From Natronobacterium texcoconense (GTDB taxonomy: Archaea > Halobacteriota > Halobacteria > Halobacteriales > Natrialbaceae): a stretch of DNA of 64,000 nt. Positions 17,454-25,893 of this stretch are shown in pieces. The stretch's first letter is position 1. The number at the start of each line of letters is the position of its first letter. The stretch covers positions 248,001 to 312,000 of the forward strand of contig NZ_FNLC01000003.1 of assembly GCF_900104065.1 (NCBI RefSeq). The letters are read 5' to 3'. The notes under the pieces were generated by a model that saw only the letters and a program-made list of their open reading frames with translations, had not been told where the DNA came from and ran no database searches. A program made the position numbers and the translations under genes.

Positions 17454-17761
17454 CGCTGCTCGAACCGGTGGAGTACGATCTCGCTGTCGTCGTCCCACTC
17501 GAAGTTCTCGTGAGCGCGCTCGAGCAGTTGCCGGTAGGCCTCGAGGTCGTCCATCCCCTCGGCCTGGGCGTCCTCGTCGGTCAGATCGCCGAGCGTTCGG
17601 TCGGACACTTCCCGGACCTCGAAGGTCGTGTTCTCGATGGTGAACGTGTCGCCCTCGTCGGCGTACTGGTGGCCGCGGTGGATCTGGGTGACCTCACCCT
17701 CGAGGGCCTGCTGTTTCATGCGATCGTTCGGGAGGAGTTCGTCGGGTTCGATTTCGCTCAT
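17450..17761 (-). CDS. ASCH-domain protein
   Basis: A 103-residue protein resembling ASCH domains, a PUA-like beta-barrel associated with RNA binding or processing. Supporting segments are MKQQALEGEVTQIHRGHQY, EGDTFTIENTTFEVREV and SDRTLGDLTDEDAQAEG, the last being the usual ASCH helix after the core strands. The start at 17761 (MSEIEPDELLP) was chosen over an upstream ATG at 17833. It heads the ATGA-coupled operon and is divergent from the DUF6159 gene. Confidence 0.75.
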   Translation of the reverse strand: MSEIEPDELLPNDRMKQQALEGEVTQIHRGHQYADEGDTFTIENTTFEVREVSDRTLGDLTDEDAQAEGMDDLEAYRQLLERAHENFEWDDDSEIVLHRFEQR

Positions 17762-17864
17762 AGTGGTTGGTACGACGCCGCGAGCAAAATCGTTTGGTCC
17801 GATACTCGTATCAGTACCGGAACCTGTCGTCAAGATTTATGAGACGGTGGAGAAACGTTCGAAT

Positions 17865-18818
17865 ATGGTCCTCCAGTCCGTGTTCGCCCGGTTTCGGACC
17901 GGGTTCGCGATCGCGAAAGCGTCGTTCGGCGTCCTCCGACGGGAGAAGTGGTTGCTCGTCTTCCCGATACTGTACGGAGCCGTCGTGGTCGTCGGGATCG
18001 TGGGGCTGATCGCCGGACTTGCCGCCGTCCTGTTCGGGTCCGCGATCGGGCTCGCGGCCGTCGACGGCGTGGTCGAGGGAGTCGACGGTGCCGGCGAAAC
18101 CGTCCTCACTGCGATCGGCGTCGTCGGCTCCTTCGTCTTCCTGTTCGTCGCGACGGCGGTTGCGACGTTCTTCAGCGCCGCGCTCGTCCACGCGACCGGT
18201 AAACTGTTCGCCGGGGAGTCGACGAGCATCCGCGACGGGCTCGCGGGAGCGTGGCAGTCGAAACGAACGATCCTCGCGTGGGGCGTCGTCGGCGCGACCG
18301 TCGGTCTCGTCTTCCAGACCCTCGAGAGTCAGGACGGGAAACTCGCCGCGACCGTCAGGGCGATCGCCGGCTTCGCCTGGTTCGCGATGACGTTTTTCAT
18401 CGTCCCTGTGATCGTCTTCCGGAACGGCGGCGTCCGCGAGTCGATGCGCGACAGCGTCGATCTATTCCGCGAGACGTGGGGCGAGGTCGGCGGGATCAGC
18501 CTCGGAATCGGCCTCGTCACGATGGCGGTCGCGATTCCGGTGCTCGCCCTCGGAATCGGGGCACCGGTTTTCTTGCTCGAGTCGCCCGGGGCGGTGCTCC
18601 CGTACACGATCGGTCCGACGGTAGTGTTGCTGATCGGCATCGCAATCGTCCACAACGCCGCGACCGCGATTGCGAAGACTGCGCTGTACCGGTACGCCGA
18701 CGACGGTGAGCTTCCGCCAGCGTTCGACGGGATCGATCCCAGTGAGCTTGCACGGCCCAAACGTACCCCAGGGTCGACGATAGGCGGCGGACCGGGCAAC
18801 CAACCAGGGAAGATATAG
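17865..18818 (+). CDS. DUF6159-like multi-pass membrane protein
   Basis: A 317-residue integral membrane protein. The start, FARFRTGFAIAKASFGVLRREKWLLVFP (two parts: FARFRTGFAIAKASFGVLR and REKWLLVFP), is typical of the DUF6159 family of uncharacterised prokaryotic membrane proteins. About six hydrophobic helices follow, with an amphipathic DGLAGAWQSKRTILAWG segment in the middle, and the C-terminal tail is polar. The ATG at 17865 is the natural start; the upstream frame overlaps the divergent ASCH gene. Confidence 0.75.
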   Translation: MVLQSVFARFRTGFAIAKASFGVLRREKWLLVFPILYGAVVVVGIVGLIAGLAAVLFGSAIGLAAVDGVVEGVDGAGETVLTAIGVVGSFVFLFVATAVATFFSAALVHATGKLFAGESTSIRDGLAGAWQSKRTILAWGVVGATVGLVFQTLESQDGKLAATVRAIAGFAWFAMTFFIVPVIVFRNGGVRESMRDSVDLFRETWGEVGGISLGIGLVTMAVAIPVLALGIGAPVFLLESPGAVLPYTIGPTVVLLIGIAIVHNAATAIAKTALYRYADDGELPPAFDGIDPSELARPKRTPGSTIGGGPGNQPGKI

Positions 18819-18878
18819 AGCGACTCGTGGTTCCGACGGAAGGGAAGATTCTTCCGACTGCCTGCCGGAGGAATAGCC

Positions 18879-19052
18879 ATGAGCCAGTTTACGGTGACCG
18901 GTCAGTTCAAGGCCCGCGACGGTTACGCGGAGTTCGAGAAGACCATCGATGCCGAAAACGAAAACGTCGCCCGCGAACACGTGCTTTCCCAGCTCGGGAG
19001 CCAGCACGGACTCAAACGTACCGAGATCGATCTCGAGGAGGTCAGCCAATGA
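18879..19052 (+). CDS. rpl18a: 50S ribosomal protein L18Ae (LX)
   Basis: A 57-residue protein whose start MSQFTVTGQFKARDGYAEFE and centre VAREHVLSQLGSQHGLKR identify archaeal L18Ae/LX, a large-subunit protein. A good Shine-Dalgarno (GGAGGAA) lies about 8 nt upstream of the ATG. Its stop overlaps the prefoldin alpha start as ATGA, so translation is coupled. Length is normal for archaea. Confidence 0.95.
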   Translation: MSQFTVTGQFKARDGYAEFEKTIDAENENVAREHVLSQLGSQHGLKRTEIDLEEVSQ

Positions 19053-19504
19053 GCCAGCAGCAACTCCAGCAGCTCTCCCAGGAACTCCAGGAGATCCAGC
19101 AACAGATCGAAGCCCTCGAGGAGAACGTCGAGTCGATCCAGCAGGAGAAGTTCGAGGTCGACGAGGCGGTCGAGGCCCTCGAGACCCTCGAGACGGGCTC
19201 GACGGTGCAGGTGCCGATCGGCGGCGGTGCGTACCTCCGTGCCACGATCGAGGACATCGACGAGGCGATCGTCGAACTCGGTGCCGACTACGCCGCCGAG
19301 TTCGAGGAAGACGACGCCGTCGACGCTCTCGAGAACAAGAAGGAGCACCTCGACGACCGGATCGACGAGGTCAACGAGGAGATCGCCGAACTCGAGAGTG
19401 AAAGCGAGAAACTCGAGCAGCAGGCCCAGCAGCTCCAGCAGCAGGCGATGCAACAGCAGATGCAGCAGATGGGCCAGGGACAGGGCCAGAACCCGGACGA
19501 ATAA
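19049..19504 (+). CDS. pfdA: Prefoldin subunit alpha
   Basis: A 151-residue prefoldin alpha (GimC) subunit, part of the hexameric chaperone that holds unfolded proteins and passes them to the thermosome. The N-terminal coiled coil (about 5-45, glutamine-rich), a central beta hairpin (TGSTVQVPIGGGAYLRATI) and a C-terminal coiled coil ending in a Gln/Met-rich tail are all visible. The start overlaps the L18Ae stop (ATGA). Further upstream in-frame starts would lie inside L18Ae. Confidence 0.95.
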   Translation: MSQQQLQQLSQELQEIQQQIEALEENVESIQQEKFEVDEAVEALETLETGSTVQVPIGGGAYLRATIEDIDEAIVELGADYAAEFEEDDAVDALENKKEHLDDRIDEVNEEIAELESESEKLEQQAQQLQQQAMQQQMQQMGQGQGQNPDE

Positions 19505-19591
19505 CACGCCGAATCCGTTCACGCACGCGCAGCGGGACGACTCCCTCTCGCAGTTTCCCACTCGATTTACCCGCCATCCACACCACGATCC

Positions 19592-20851
19592 ATGTTCGAT
19601 AACCTGAAAGACAAGCTCGGAAGCTTCCGCAAGGACGCCGAAGAAGCCGCCGAAGAGAACGTCGAAGAAGTCGACGAAGAAGAGACGGTCGAAGCCGACG
19701 AGCCACCAGAACCGGACGAGCCCGGTGTGGACGGCACGCCGTCCGACGTCAGCGACGCTGGCGCGGCGACCGACGTCGAAACCGCCGAAGCGGGAGCCGA
19801 ACTCGAGACGGCCGAGACGGAACCGCTCGAGACCGAACCCGAACCGGAACCGGAGACGGACGACGCTGCGACCGGCGTCGACGAACCGGAGCCGACCGAA
19901 GAGGGAACGACAGACTCTGTCGAAGACGACGAAGAGAAACCGGCCGAAAGCGAGGATAACAGTACCGGATTCGGCCGGAAAGCCAAGTCCCTCGTCAAAG
20001 GGAAGTTCGTCATCGAGGAAGAAGATCTCGAGGACGCACTGCACGAACTCGAGATGGCGTTGCTCTCGAGCGACGTCGAGATGAACGTCGCCGACGAGAT
20101 TCTGGACAACATCCGTGACGAACTGGTCGGGGAGACCCGGACCTTCACGACTTCGACCGGCGAAGTCGTCGAGGAGGCCCTGCAGGAGGCGATCCACGAC
20201 GTGATCAGCGTCGGCCAGTTCGACTTCGACGAGCGCATCGCGATCGAGGACAAGCCCATCACCATCGTCTTCACCGGCGTCAACGGCGTCGGCAAGACGA
20301 CCTCGATCGCGAAGATGAGCCGCTACTTCGAAGAGAGAGGCTTCTCGACCGTGATGGCCAACGGGGACACGTACCGTGCCGGCGCGAACGAGCAGATTCA
20401 GGAACACGCCGACGCGCTCGATACGAAACTCATCAGCCACGAGCAAGGTGGCGATCCCGCAGCCGTCCTCTACGACGCCGTCGAGTACGCCGAGGCTAAC
20501 GACGTCGACGTCGTCCTCGGCGACACCGCCGGTCGTCTTCACACGGACGAGGGACTGATGGACCAACTCGAGAAGATCGATCGCGTCGTCGACCCCGACA
20601 TGACGCTGTTCGTCGACGAAGCGGTGGCAGGCCAGGACGCCGTCAACCGCGCTCGAGAGTTCAACAATGCTGCCGAGATCGACGGCGCAATTTTGACGAA
20701 AGCCGACGCCGACTCCAACGGAGGCGCGGCGATTTCGGTCGCACACGTCACCGGGAAACCCATTCTGTTCCTCGGCATCGGCCAGGGCTACGATCACCTA
20801 GAGCGGTTCGATCCCGACCAGATGGTCGAACGGCTGCTCGAGGACGACTGA
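19592..20851 (+). CDS. ftsY: Signal recognition particle receptor FtsY
   Basis: A 419-residue SRP receptor GTPase. The N-terminal 125 residues are a very acidic A domain (Glu/Asp/Pro/Thr-rich). The NG domain follows: the P-loop FTGVNGVGKTTS near residue 227, the MANGDTYRAGANEQ insertion-box region, the DTAGR G3 motif near 310 and the TKAD G4 motif near 370. It works with SRP54 (encoded at 41.5 kb here) to target ribosomes to the membrane. It lies 87 nt after pfdA, probably in the same operon. Confidence 0.96.
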   Translation: MFDNLKDKLGSFRKDAEEAAEENVEEVDEEETVEADEPPEPDEPGVDGTPSDVSDAGAATDVETAEAGAELETAETEPLETEPEPEPETDDAATGVDEPEPTEEGTTDSVEDDEEKPAESEDNSTGFGRKAKSLVKGKFVIEEEDLEDALHELEMALLSSDVEMNVADEILDNIRDELVGETRTFTTSTGEVVEEALQEAIHDVISVGQFDFDERIAIEDKPITIVFTGVNGVGKTTSIAKMSRYFEERGFSTVMANGDTYRAGANEQIQEHADALDTKLISHEQGGDPAAVLYDAVEYAEANDVDVVLGDTAGRLHTDEGLMDQLEKIDRVVDPDMTLFVDEAVAGQDAVNRAREFNNAAEIDGAILTKADADSNGGAAISVAHVTGKPILFLGIGQGYDHLERFDPDQMVERLLEDD

Positions 20852-20872
20852 ACGGTCGTCGAGATTCTCTTC

Positions 20873-21553
20873 CTACGTAAGTAGTTCGACCAGCCCCTCG
20901 AGACCCTCACCGATCAGGTCGGGCTCGGGGCCGAACGGCTCCCAGGGAGTTTTCTTCCGGTCGATCCAGACGCCCTGCATTCCCGCCTCGATCGCACCCT
21001 GGACGTCGAACCACATCGCCGAGACGTGAGCGATCCGATCGATCGGCGTCCCCGTTCGCCCGGCGGCGTGGCGATAGAGGTCCGCGTCGGGCTTGAACGT
21101 CGGCAGTTCGTAGGCGCTGATCGCGTCCTCGATCAGCTCGTCGATTGCTGCGACGTCGACCATCGACGAGAGCATCTCGGGCGTCCCGTTCGAGAGGACG
21201 TAGAGGTCGTACCCCGCGTCGTCGAGGCGCTCGAGGCTCTCGCGGACGTCGTCGAAGGGCTCGAGGTCGTGGTAGACCGAGAGGATCTCCTCGCGCTCGT
21301 CCGGCGTCGTCTCGATCCCGTGGGCCGCCATCGCGTACTCGAGGGCGTCGCGGTTGACGTCGTAGAACGACGCGTCGGTGCCGAGAACGGTTCCGACGAA
21401 GGTGTACTGCAGCGATCGTTCGCGCCACGTCCGCGAGATCGGTTCGGGGTCGTCCACACGGTCGGCGAGCGCGGTCTCGACCGCGTCGACGTCGACCAGC
21501 GTACTGTAGGAGTCGAACGTCACTGTCCTGACGCTGTCCGGGTCGAAGGACAT
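20873..21553 (-). CDS. Haloacid dehalogenase type II-like hydrolase
   Basis: A 226-residue HAD-superfamily enzyme. The nucleophile motif is FDSYSTLVDVD (motif I, DSYxT in place of DxDxT as in L-2-haloacid dehalogenases), motif II is LSNGTPEM, the motif III lysine is in TFKPDADLYRHA, and motif IV resembles AHVSAMWFDVQGA. This pattern fits type II 2-haloacid dehalogenases, although a phosphatase role cannot be excluded. The start is at 21553; it is convergent with ftsY. Confidence 0.85.
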   Translation of the reverse strand: MSFDPDSVRTVTFDSYSTLVDVDAVETALADRVDDPEPISRTWRERSLQYTFVGTVLGTDASFYDVNRDALEYAMAAHGIETTPDEREEILSVYHDLEPFDDVRESLERLDDAGYDLYVLSNGTPEMLSSMVDVAAIDELIEDAISAYELPTFKPDADLYRHAAGRTGTPIDRIAHVSAMWFDVQGAIEAGMQGVWIDRKKTPWEPFGPEPDLIGEGLEGLVELLT

Positions 21554-21650
21554 ATCATTCGCTTCGACGAGGAGAGACAAGAACCTCCACCAGCGGCAAC
21601 GACTCGAACCGACCGAAGTCGCTTAGTGACCGCCCGCCGCCATCTCGAGT

Positions 21651-22316
21651 ATGGATCCGGCGAACTGGCGTACTTACCTCATCACCCAGGAATCGATCTC
21701 GAGTGGCCGCTCGACCCTCGAGATCGTCGAGGACGCGATCGCGGGCGGGATCGACGTCGTTCAGCTACGCGAGAAGGAAACGGAGGCCCGGTGGCGGTAC
21801 GAACTCGGCCTCGAGTTGCGGGAGGTGACTGCGGAGGCGGGCGTCGACCTGATCGTCAACGACCGCGTCGACGTCGCACGGGCGATCGACGCCGACGGCG
21901 TCCACGTCGGCCAGTCGGACCTGCCGGTCTCGGTCGCTCGCGATATTCTGGGTCCGGACACCATCGTCGGCTGTTCGGCCTCGACGGTCGCAGAGGCTCG
22001 AGAAGCGGAAGCCGAGGGTGCGGACTACCTGGGTGTCGGCTCGATCTACGGGACGACCTCGAAAGCGGTTCCGGAGGAAGAATCCGGCGTCGGTCCCGAG
22101 CGAGTCGCAGAGATCACCGACTCGGTCGCGATTCCAGTCGTCGGAATCGGTGGCATCACGGCCGAGAACGCAGGGCCGGTCGTCGCGGCAGGGGCTGCTG
22201 GCGTCGCCGTCATCTCCGAGATCACGACCGCCGAGGACCCACGCGACGCGACCGAGGCGCTGCGCTCGGCCGTCGAAACGACGAAGACCGTCGGCGGCGA
22301 AGGGAGAAGCGAATGA
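21651..22316 (+). CDS. thiE: Thiamine phosphate synthase
   Basis: A 221-residue TIM-barrel enzyme that joins HMP-pyrophosphate and thiazole phosphate to make thiamine phosphate. Typical parts are GIDVVQLREKE (about residue 35), LIVNDRVDVARAIDADGVHVGQSDLP (quoted as LIVNDRVDVARA and DGVHVGQSDLP), GCSASTVAEA, YLGVGSIYGTTSK and VGIGGITAENA. The stop overlaps the thiM start (ATGA), so the two thiamine salvage genes form an operon. No TPP riboswitch is seen in the 70 nt upstream. Confidence 0.95.
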   Translation: MDPANWRTYLITQESISSGRSTLEIVEDAIAGGIDVVQLREKETEARWRYELGLELREVTAEAGVDLIVNDRVDVARAIDADGVHVGQSDLPVSVARDILGPDTIVGCSASTVAEAREAEAEGADYLGVGSIYGTTSKAVPEEESGVGPERVAEITDSVAIPVVGIGGITAENAGPVVAAGAAGVAVISEITTAEDPRDATEALRSAVETTKTVGGEGRSE

Positions 22317-23146
22317 CCCCAGAGATCGACGTCACCAGCGACGGGCTCGCGGAATCGCTTCGGACCGTAGCGGACGGGCAGCCGCTGATCCAGGCGCTGA
22401 CCAACGAGGTGACGATGAACGACGTGGCGAACCTGATCCTCCACTGGGAGGCGTTACCAGTGATGGCCGACTCCCCCGGTGACGCCGGTGAGATGGCCGA
22501 ACTCGCAAGCGCCGTCCTGCTCAACATCGGACAGGTGCCCGAAGGGAAAATCGAGGCGATGCAGGAGGCCGCCCGGAAAGCGAACGAGCGGGACATTCCG
22601 GTCGTTCTCGATCCAGTCGGCGTCGGATCGACGGCCACCCGGGAGTCGGTCGCGAAAGACCTGCTCGAGGAGGTCGACTTTGCGATCATCAAGGGCAACT
22701 ACGGCGAGATCAGCACGCTCGCCGGCGTCGACGCCGAGGTCAAGGGCGTCGAATCCGTCGGCGACTACGAGGAGATCGAACGGGCTGTGACGTCGCTCGC
22801 CGACTCGAGCAACGCGGTCGTCGTCGCCTCCGGGGTCGAGGACGTCGTCGGCGACGGCGAGGGAGCCTCCCGGCTGACCGCAGGTCACGAGATGCTCGGC
22901 GAAGTCGTCGGCACCGGCTGTATGCTCGGCGCGACGCTGGCGGCGTTTGCCGGCGCGGTCGAAGACGTTCACGCGGCCGCCCTCCACGGGACGCTCGCGT
23001 TCGGACTCGCGGGCGAGCGCGCGGCGGAGATGACGTACAACGGGCCGGGAAGCTACCGGACGAACTTCCAAGATGCCGTCTACGGATTCACGCCCGAGAG
23101 CGCGTCGGACGTCGACCTCGAGTCGCGAGTCGACCGTCTCGACTGA
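22313..23146 (+). CDS. thiM: Hydroxyethylthiazole kinase
   Basis: A 277-residue ribokinase-like kinase that phosphorylates the thiazole alcohol for ThiE. It shows PLIQALTNEVTMNDVANLIL near residue 25, ALPVMADSP, VVLDPVGVGST near residue 100, IIKGNYGEIS and the catalytic GTGCMLGA near residue 202. The ATG at 22313 overlaps the thiE stop; the very long upstream extension of the frame is antisense to the HAD gene and not real. The pair suggests thiazole salvage. Confidence 0.95.
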   Translation: MTPEIDVTSDGLAESLRTVADGQPLIQALTNEVTMNDVANLILHWEALPVMADSPGDAGEMAELASAVLLNIGQVPEGKIEAMQEAARKANERDIPVVLDPVGVGSTATRESVAKDLLEEVDFAIIKGNYGEISTLAGVDAEVKGVESVGDYEEIERAVTSLADSSNAVVVASGVEDVVGDGEGASRLTAGHEMLGEVVGTGCMLGATLAAFAGAVEDVHAAALHGTLAFGLAGERAAEMTYNGPGSYRTNFQDAVYGFTPESASDVDLESRVDRLD

Positions 23147-23206
23147 TCGCTCGAGCGGGCGGCAGGAAAAACGGTCTACACGTCGACGGGCGACAGAGCC
23201 GGTTTC

Positions 23207-23602
23207 TCACTCCTGTTCGTCGGACGTCACACCCTGTACGATCAGATCGAGAAGCATCGCCTTCGGACTCTCAGGTGGGTGACGCGTATCGATCAGTTCG
23301 TAGGCCGTTTCGACGTCGCCCCGTACCGCACACTGACGAACGCGACTCGCCGTCCGGAGGAACTCCGACGGCTCGGCGGTCTGGATGAACTCGGCCGGTT
23401 CGGGGTCGTCGTCCTCGAGCGCGCTCTCGCGAATCTCGTCGAACTGCGTCAGCGTCGGCTCGTAATCGTCCTCGAGTTCGGTGAGCAGATACTCCACGGC
23501 GAAGCGCTGGAACTCCGACTTATTGGTGAATTCGCCCTCGTCGGTGTGTGCCTGGACGAGTGCCATCACCTCCTCGGGGAACCGAACCGTCGACTTGACC
23601 AT
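23207..23602 (-). CDS. Ribbon-helix-helix regulator
   Basis: A 131-residue protein whose first 45 residues are an RHH DNA-binding domain (MVKSTVRFPEEVMALVQAHT then NKSEFQRFAVEYLL). The acidic C-terminal region of about 85 residues (ASRVRQCAVRGDVETAYELID) is unassigned. RHH proteins bind DNA as dimers and commonly control their own promoter. It is divergent from the glutamate-cysteine ligase-like gene across a 360-bp region. Confidence 0.85.
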   Translation of the reverse strand: MVKSTVRFPEEVMALVQAHTDEGEFTNKSEFQRFAVEYLLTELEDDYEPTLTQFDEIRESALEDDDPEPAEFIQTAEPSEFLRTASRVRQCAVRGDVETAYELIDTRHPPESPKAMLLDLIVQGVTSDEQE

Positions 23603-23620
23603 AGTACCGCCATCTCGTGA

Positions 23621-23634
23621 AAGAATATTATAAG
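23621..23634 (-). promoter_or_regulatory. TATA region of the RHH regulator gene
   Basis: On the minus strand CTTATAATATTCTT is centred about 27 nt before the ATG at 23602, predicting a leaderless transcript. The AT-rich, partly symmetric sequence could also be an operator for the RHH protein itself. Confidence 0.55.
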
Positions 23635-23639
23635 CTTTG

Positions 23640-23962
23640 GACGAGGAACCGGGTCGTCACAGAGGAGGCAGACCAGCTTGGCGGTGAGAGAGCCGTCGAA
23701 ACCGCCAGCGAGCGTGTTCTTCGGTTCGAGTCCGGGACGTAGCGATGGCTGTAGGCCCGGATTTACTGAGGTATGTGGTAGCTACTATCAACCCCCTACC
23801 CTGCCAGCGCAGGCTCAACGCCTTCACGTGGTAGGAGCCTACGTCGATATCCACAACGGTGGGCCGGCGGCGACGCCGGCTGTCGATTCGGTTCTCGGCT
23901 CCAATAGACGGTACAGGACAGTCGAGAGCGACAGCACCAGCGGTCGAATACGGAGACAACTC
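23640..23962. other. Structured non-coding region before the glutamate-cysteine ligase gene
   Basis: No supported gene. The stretch holds several inverted repeats: GGCGGT...ACCGCC (about 23690-23711), TCCGGG...CCCGGA (about 23733-23761), GTAGGC...GCCTAC (about 23751-23842), and a perfect 7-bp hairpin GCCGGCG/CGCCGGC capped by a GCGA (GNRA-type) tetraloop at 23863-23880. It could be a structured leader or an independent small RNA on the plus strand. It does not match tRNA, SRP RNA or RNase P RNA by eye. Confidence 0.4.
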
Positions 23963-25033
23963 ATGAAAACCAGCCTCGAGGTCGAGTACTGGGTCGTCGA
24001 CGACGACGGCGACCTGGTCTCGCCCGACACACTGCTCGACGTTTCGGATCAGATCGATCCGGAGTTCGTCGAGCCGATGATCGAGCTCAAAACGACGCCG
24101 TGCTCGTCGATGACGGAACTCCGGTCGGAGTTTCGCGAGCTACTGGCGACCGTCGTCGACGCCGCCCACGAACAGGACAAGCGGCTCGTCCCACTGGCGA
24201 CGCCGCTACACGCCGCGCCCGACGAGCTTCCGTACCGGAACAAGCGCGGAACCGACCTCCAGCGACGGATCGTGGGCCCAACGTTCGACGACGCCCGCGT
24301 CTGTGCCGGGACGCACATGCACTTCGAGCAGTCGAACGTCCCCGCCCAGTTGAACGCCCTGACCGCGATCGATCCCGCGTTCGCGCTCGTGAACAGCTCC
24401 TCGCACTACCGCGGCGAACCGATCCTCGCGTGCGCTCGACCCTACCTCTACCGGCGCTCGTGTTACGGCCCCTGTCCCGAACAGGGCCAGCTATGGTCGT
24501 ACGTCGACAGCGTCGACGAATGGGAGGCGAAACTCGAGACCGCCTACGACTGCTTCCGCGAACGCGCGCTCGAGCACGGCGTCGACCCCGACGAGTTCGA
24601 CGACGAGTTCAGCCCCTACGACGCGGTCTGGACCCCAGTTCGACTCCGGAAGGCGATGCCAACCGTCGAGTGGCGCTCGCCCGACGTCGCATTGCCGAGC
24701 CAGATCTTCGCACTCGCGGAGACCGTCGGATCAATCGTCGAGCACGCGGACGCCCGCGGCGTAACCTACGAGGGATCGAACTCGAGCGGCGGACTCGTCC
24801 TCCCCGACTTCGAGACGGTCGAAACGGTGACCGACGCCGCGATCTACGACGGCCTCGAGGACGAACGCGTCCAGGAGTATCTGCGACGGCTCGGCTTCAC
24901 ACCCGACGCATACGAGCCGCTTTCCGGTCGACTGCCCAACTCGAGGGTGACAGAACGGGAAGCGAAAGGACTGCGACTCGAGGCCGCGAGTCAGCTGGAG
25001 CGAGAAGTTGGGAAGGGCCGGGCTCGAGCGTAA
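23963..25033 (+). CDS. gshA: Glutamate-cysteine ligase-like protein
   Basis: A 356-residue protein of the GCS2/YbdK-like carboxylate-amine ligase family; haloarchaea use such a gene to make gamma-glutamylcysteine, their main low-molecular-weight thiol. It begins MKTSLEVEYWVVDDDG with the metal-binding ELE-type motif, and continues with EPMIELKTTPCSS (about residue 38), VCAGTHMHFEQSN (about 113) and MPTVEWRSPDVALPSQI (about 233). The ATG at 23963 is the first start matching the family. The gene symbol is by family inference, not proof. Confidence 0.75.
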   Translation: MKTSLEVEYWVVDDDGDLVSPDTLLDVSDQIDPEFVEPMIELKTTPCSSMTELRSEFRELLATVVDAAHEQDKRLVPLATPLHAAPDELPYRNKRGTDLQRRIVGPTFDDARVCAGTHMHFEQSNVPAQLNALTAIDPAFALVNSSSHYRGEPILACARPYLYRRSCYGPCPEQGQLWSYVDSVDEWEAKLETAYDCFRERALEHGVDPDEFDDEFSPYDAVWTPVRLRKAMPTVEWRSPDVALPSQIFALAETVGSIVEHADARGVTYEGSNSSGGLVLPDFETVETVTDAAIYDGLEDERVQEYLRRLGFTPDAYEPLSGRLPNSRVTEREAKGLRLEAASQLEREVGKGRARA

Positions 25034-25293
25034 GTTAGTTTTTGAGCGTTAGAATCGCTCGCGGATGTCTCGTGTTTCTTCGATGGCATCGGTCTCGAGA
25101 AGAGTGACGATTCCATCAGATACGGGTCGTGCCCGACGCGGTCGCCTGTCCGGTACTGGTAGAGATTGAAAGCGTAGATTCGTATGTGGGACCATCCCGC
25201 TCAAGAACTTGATTGACAGCTACAACCAAGCAGCAAAGAGACGAACTCACGTTCAAGATAAGCTTCAATATTATTTAGTAGACACTACTTTTT
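25034..25293. other. Left border of AT-rich island with gene debris
   Basis: Composition changes here from GC-rich to AT-rich. On the minus strand an open stretch without a start ends at a stop codon at 25049-25051 and reads LLETDAIEETRDIRERF. A second frame nearby reads AFNLYQYRTGDRVGHDP. They look like pieces of one frameshifted gene of unknown type. No intact gene is present. Confidence 0.45.
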
Positions 25294-25632
25294 ATGCCAG
25301 AGAGTCATATTGCTCGCAAGAAAGATAAGGGATAATTTAATTGTCCCCACTGTGGCATTCATGCTCGACAATATGGTGGAGAATCATTTTGGATAAACAC
25401 GCATGAAGAACGAGTAAAATCTGATGTTCACGCTTCAACGAGTTACCAACATTGTATGGCGAGAGTCAGATTGGAAGCAGGCGCGATCCCAACCGAAGTC
25501 TCGACCGACGGAGAAGATGGTATCGAAGAAGTCACTAAAGTAGCTACGACGTGCCAAGACTGGCAGTTTAGTCAGTGGGCCAGTGTCGATGGACAGTGTG
25601 TTCGCACTGAACCCAGCATATTCGAACTATAA
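25294..25632 (+). pseudogene. Zinc-ribbon protein pseudogene (in-frame stop)
   Basis: From the ATG at 25294 the frame reads MPESHIARKKDKG, then TAA at 25333-25335, then continues open for 98 more codons: FNCPHCGIHARQ, a second potential ligand YQHCMARV, and a terminal FEL before a stop at 25630. The CPHCG...H segment right after the stop resembles DUF4145-type zinc-ribbon starts. A single change from TAC or TAT to TAA would explain the break. A second CxxC expected of an intact family member is missing, so decay may go beyond the stop. Confidence 0.5.
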
Positions 25633-25862
25633 CATGTGCGATACACGGCCCTGTAAAGTACCATTTTCGGCGATGATTCTCGGTTTCTCGTGAACGTTTT
25701 GACCGGCATCCGCAACTCTACATCACCTTGAGAAAGAGGTGTCGCTGATCTCCTTGCTCTTCCTTCATTGGAAACGCTGATAACCAGACAAACTTTATCA
25801 ATCTTAAATACATCATATTGAAAGGCACCACGTTAGCTATCCCCCACCATTATATCCATCAG

Positions 25863-25872
25863 CTATAAGTTA
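25863..25872 (+). promoter_or_regulatory. TATA box before FilR1-type regulator
   Basis: CTATAAGTTA lies about 26 nt before the ATG at 25894, the usual spacing for a leaderless haloarchaeal transcript. Confidence 0.5.
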
Positions 25873-25893
25873 CTTTTCGCAATACATAGAGTC

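Noticed and set aside
18923-20797. 624-codon open frame on the minus strand
   Set aside because: It is antisense to L18Ae, prefoldin and FtsY, all unmistakable genes. High GC with few stop codons creates such shadows.
21581-21650. Possible TPP riboswitch before thiE
   Set aside because: Only 70 nt of leader, without the conserved CTGAGA core or the second thi-box segment.
21026-22312. N-terminal extension of thiM to 706 aa
   Set aside because: The extension runs antisense through the HAD gene and in another frame of thiE; the ATGA overlap with thiE marks the true start.
23720-23740. T-arm-like GGTTCGAGTCC, possible tRNA
   Set aside because: No matching acceptor, D-arm or anticodon stem around it.
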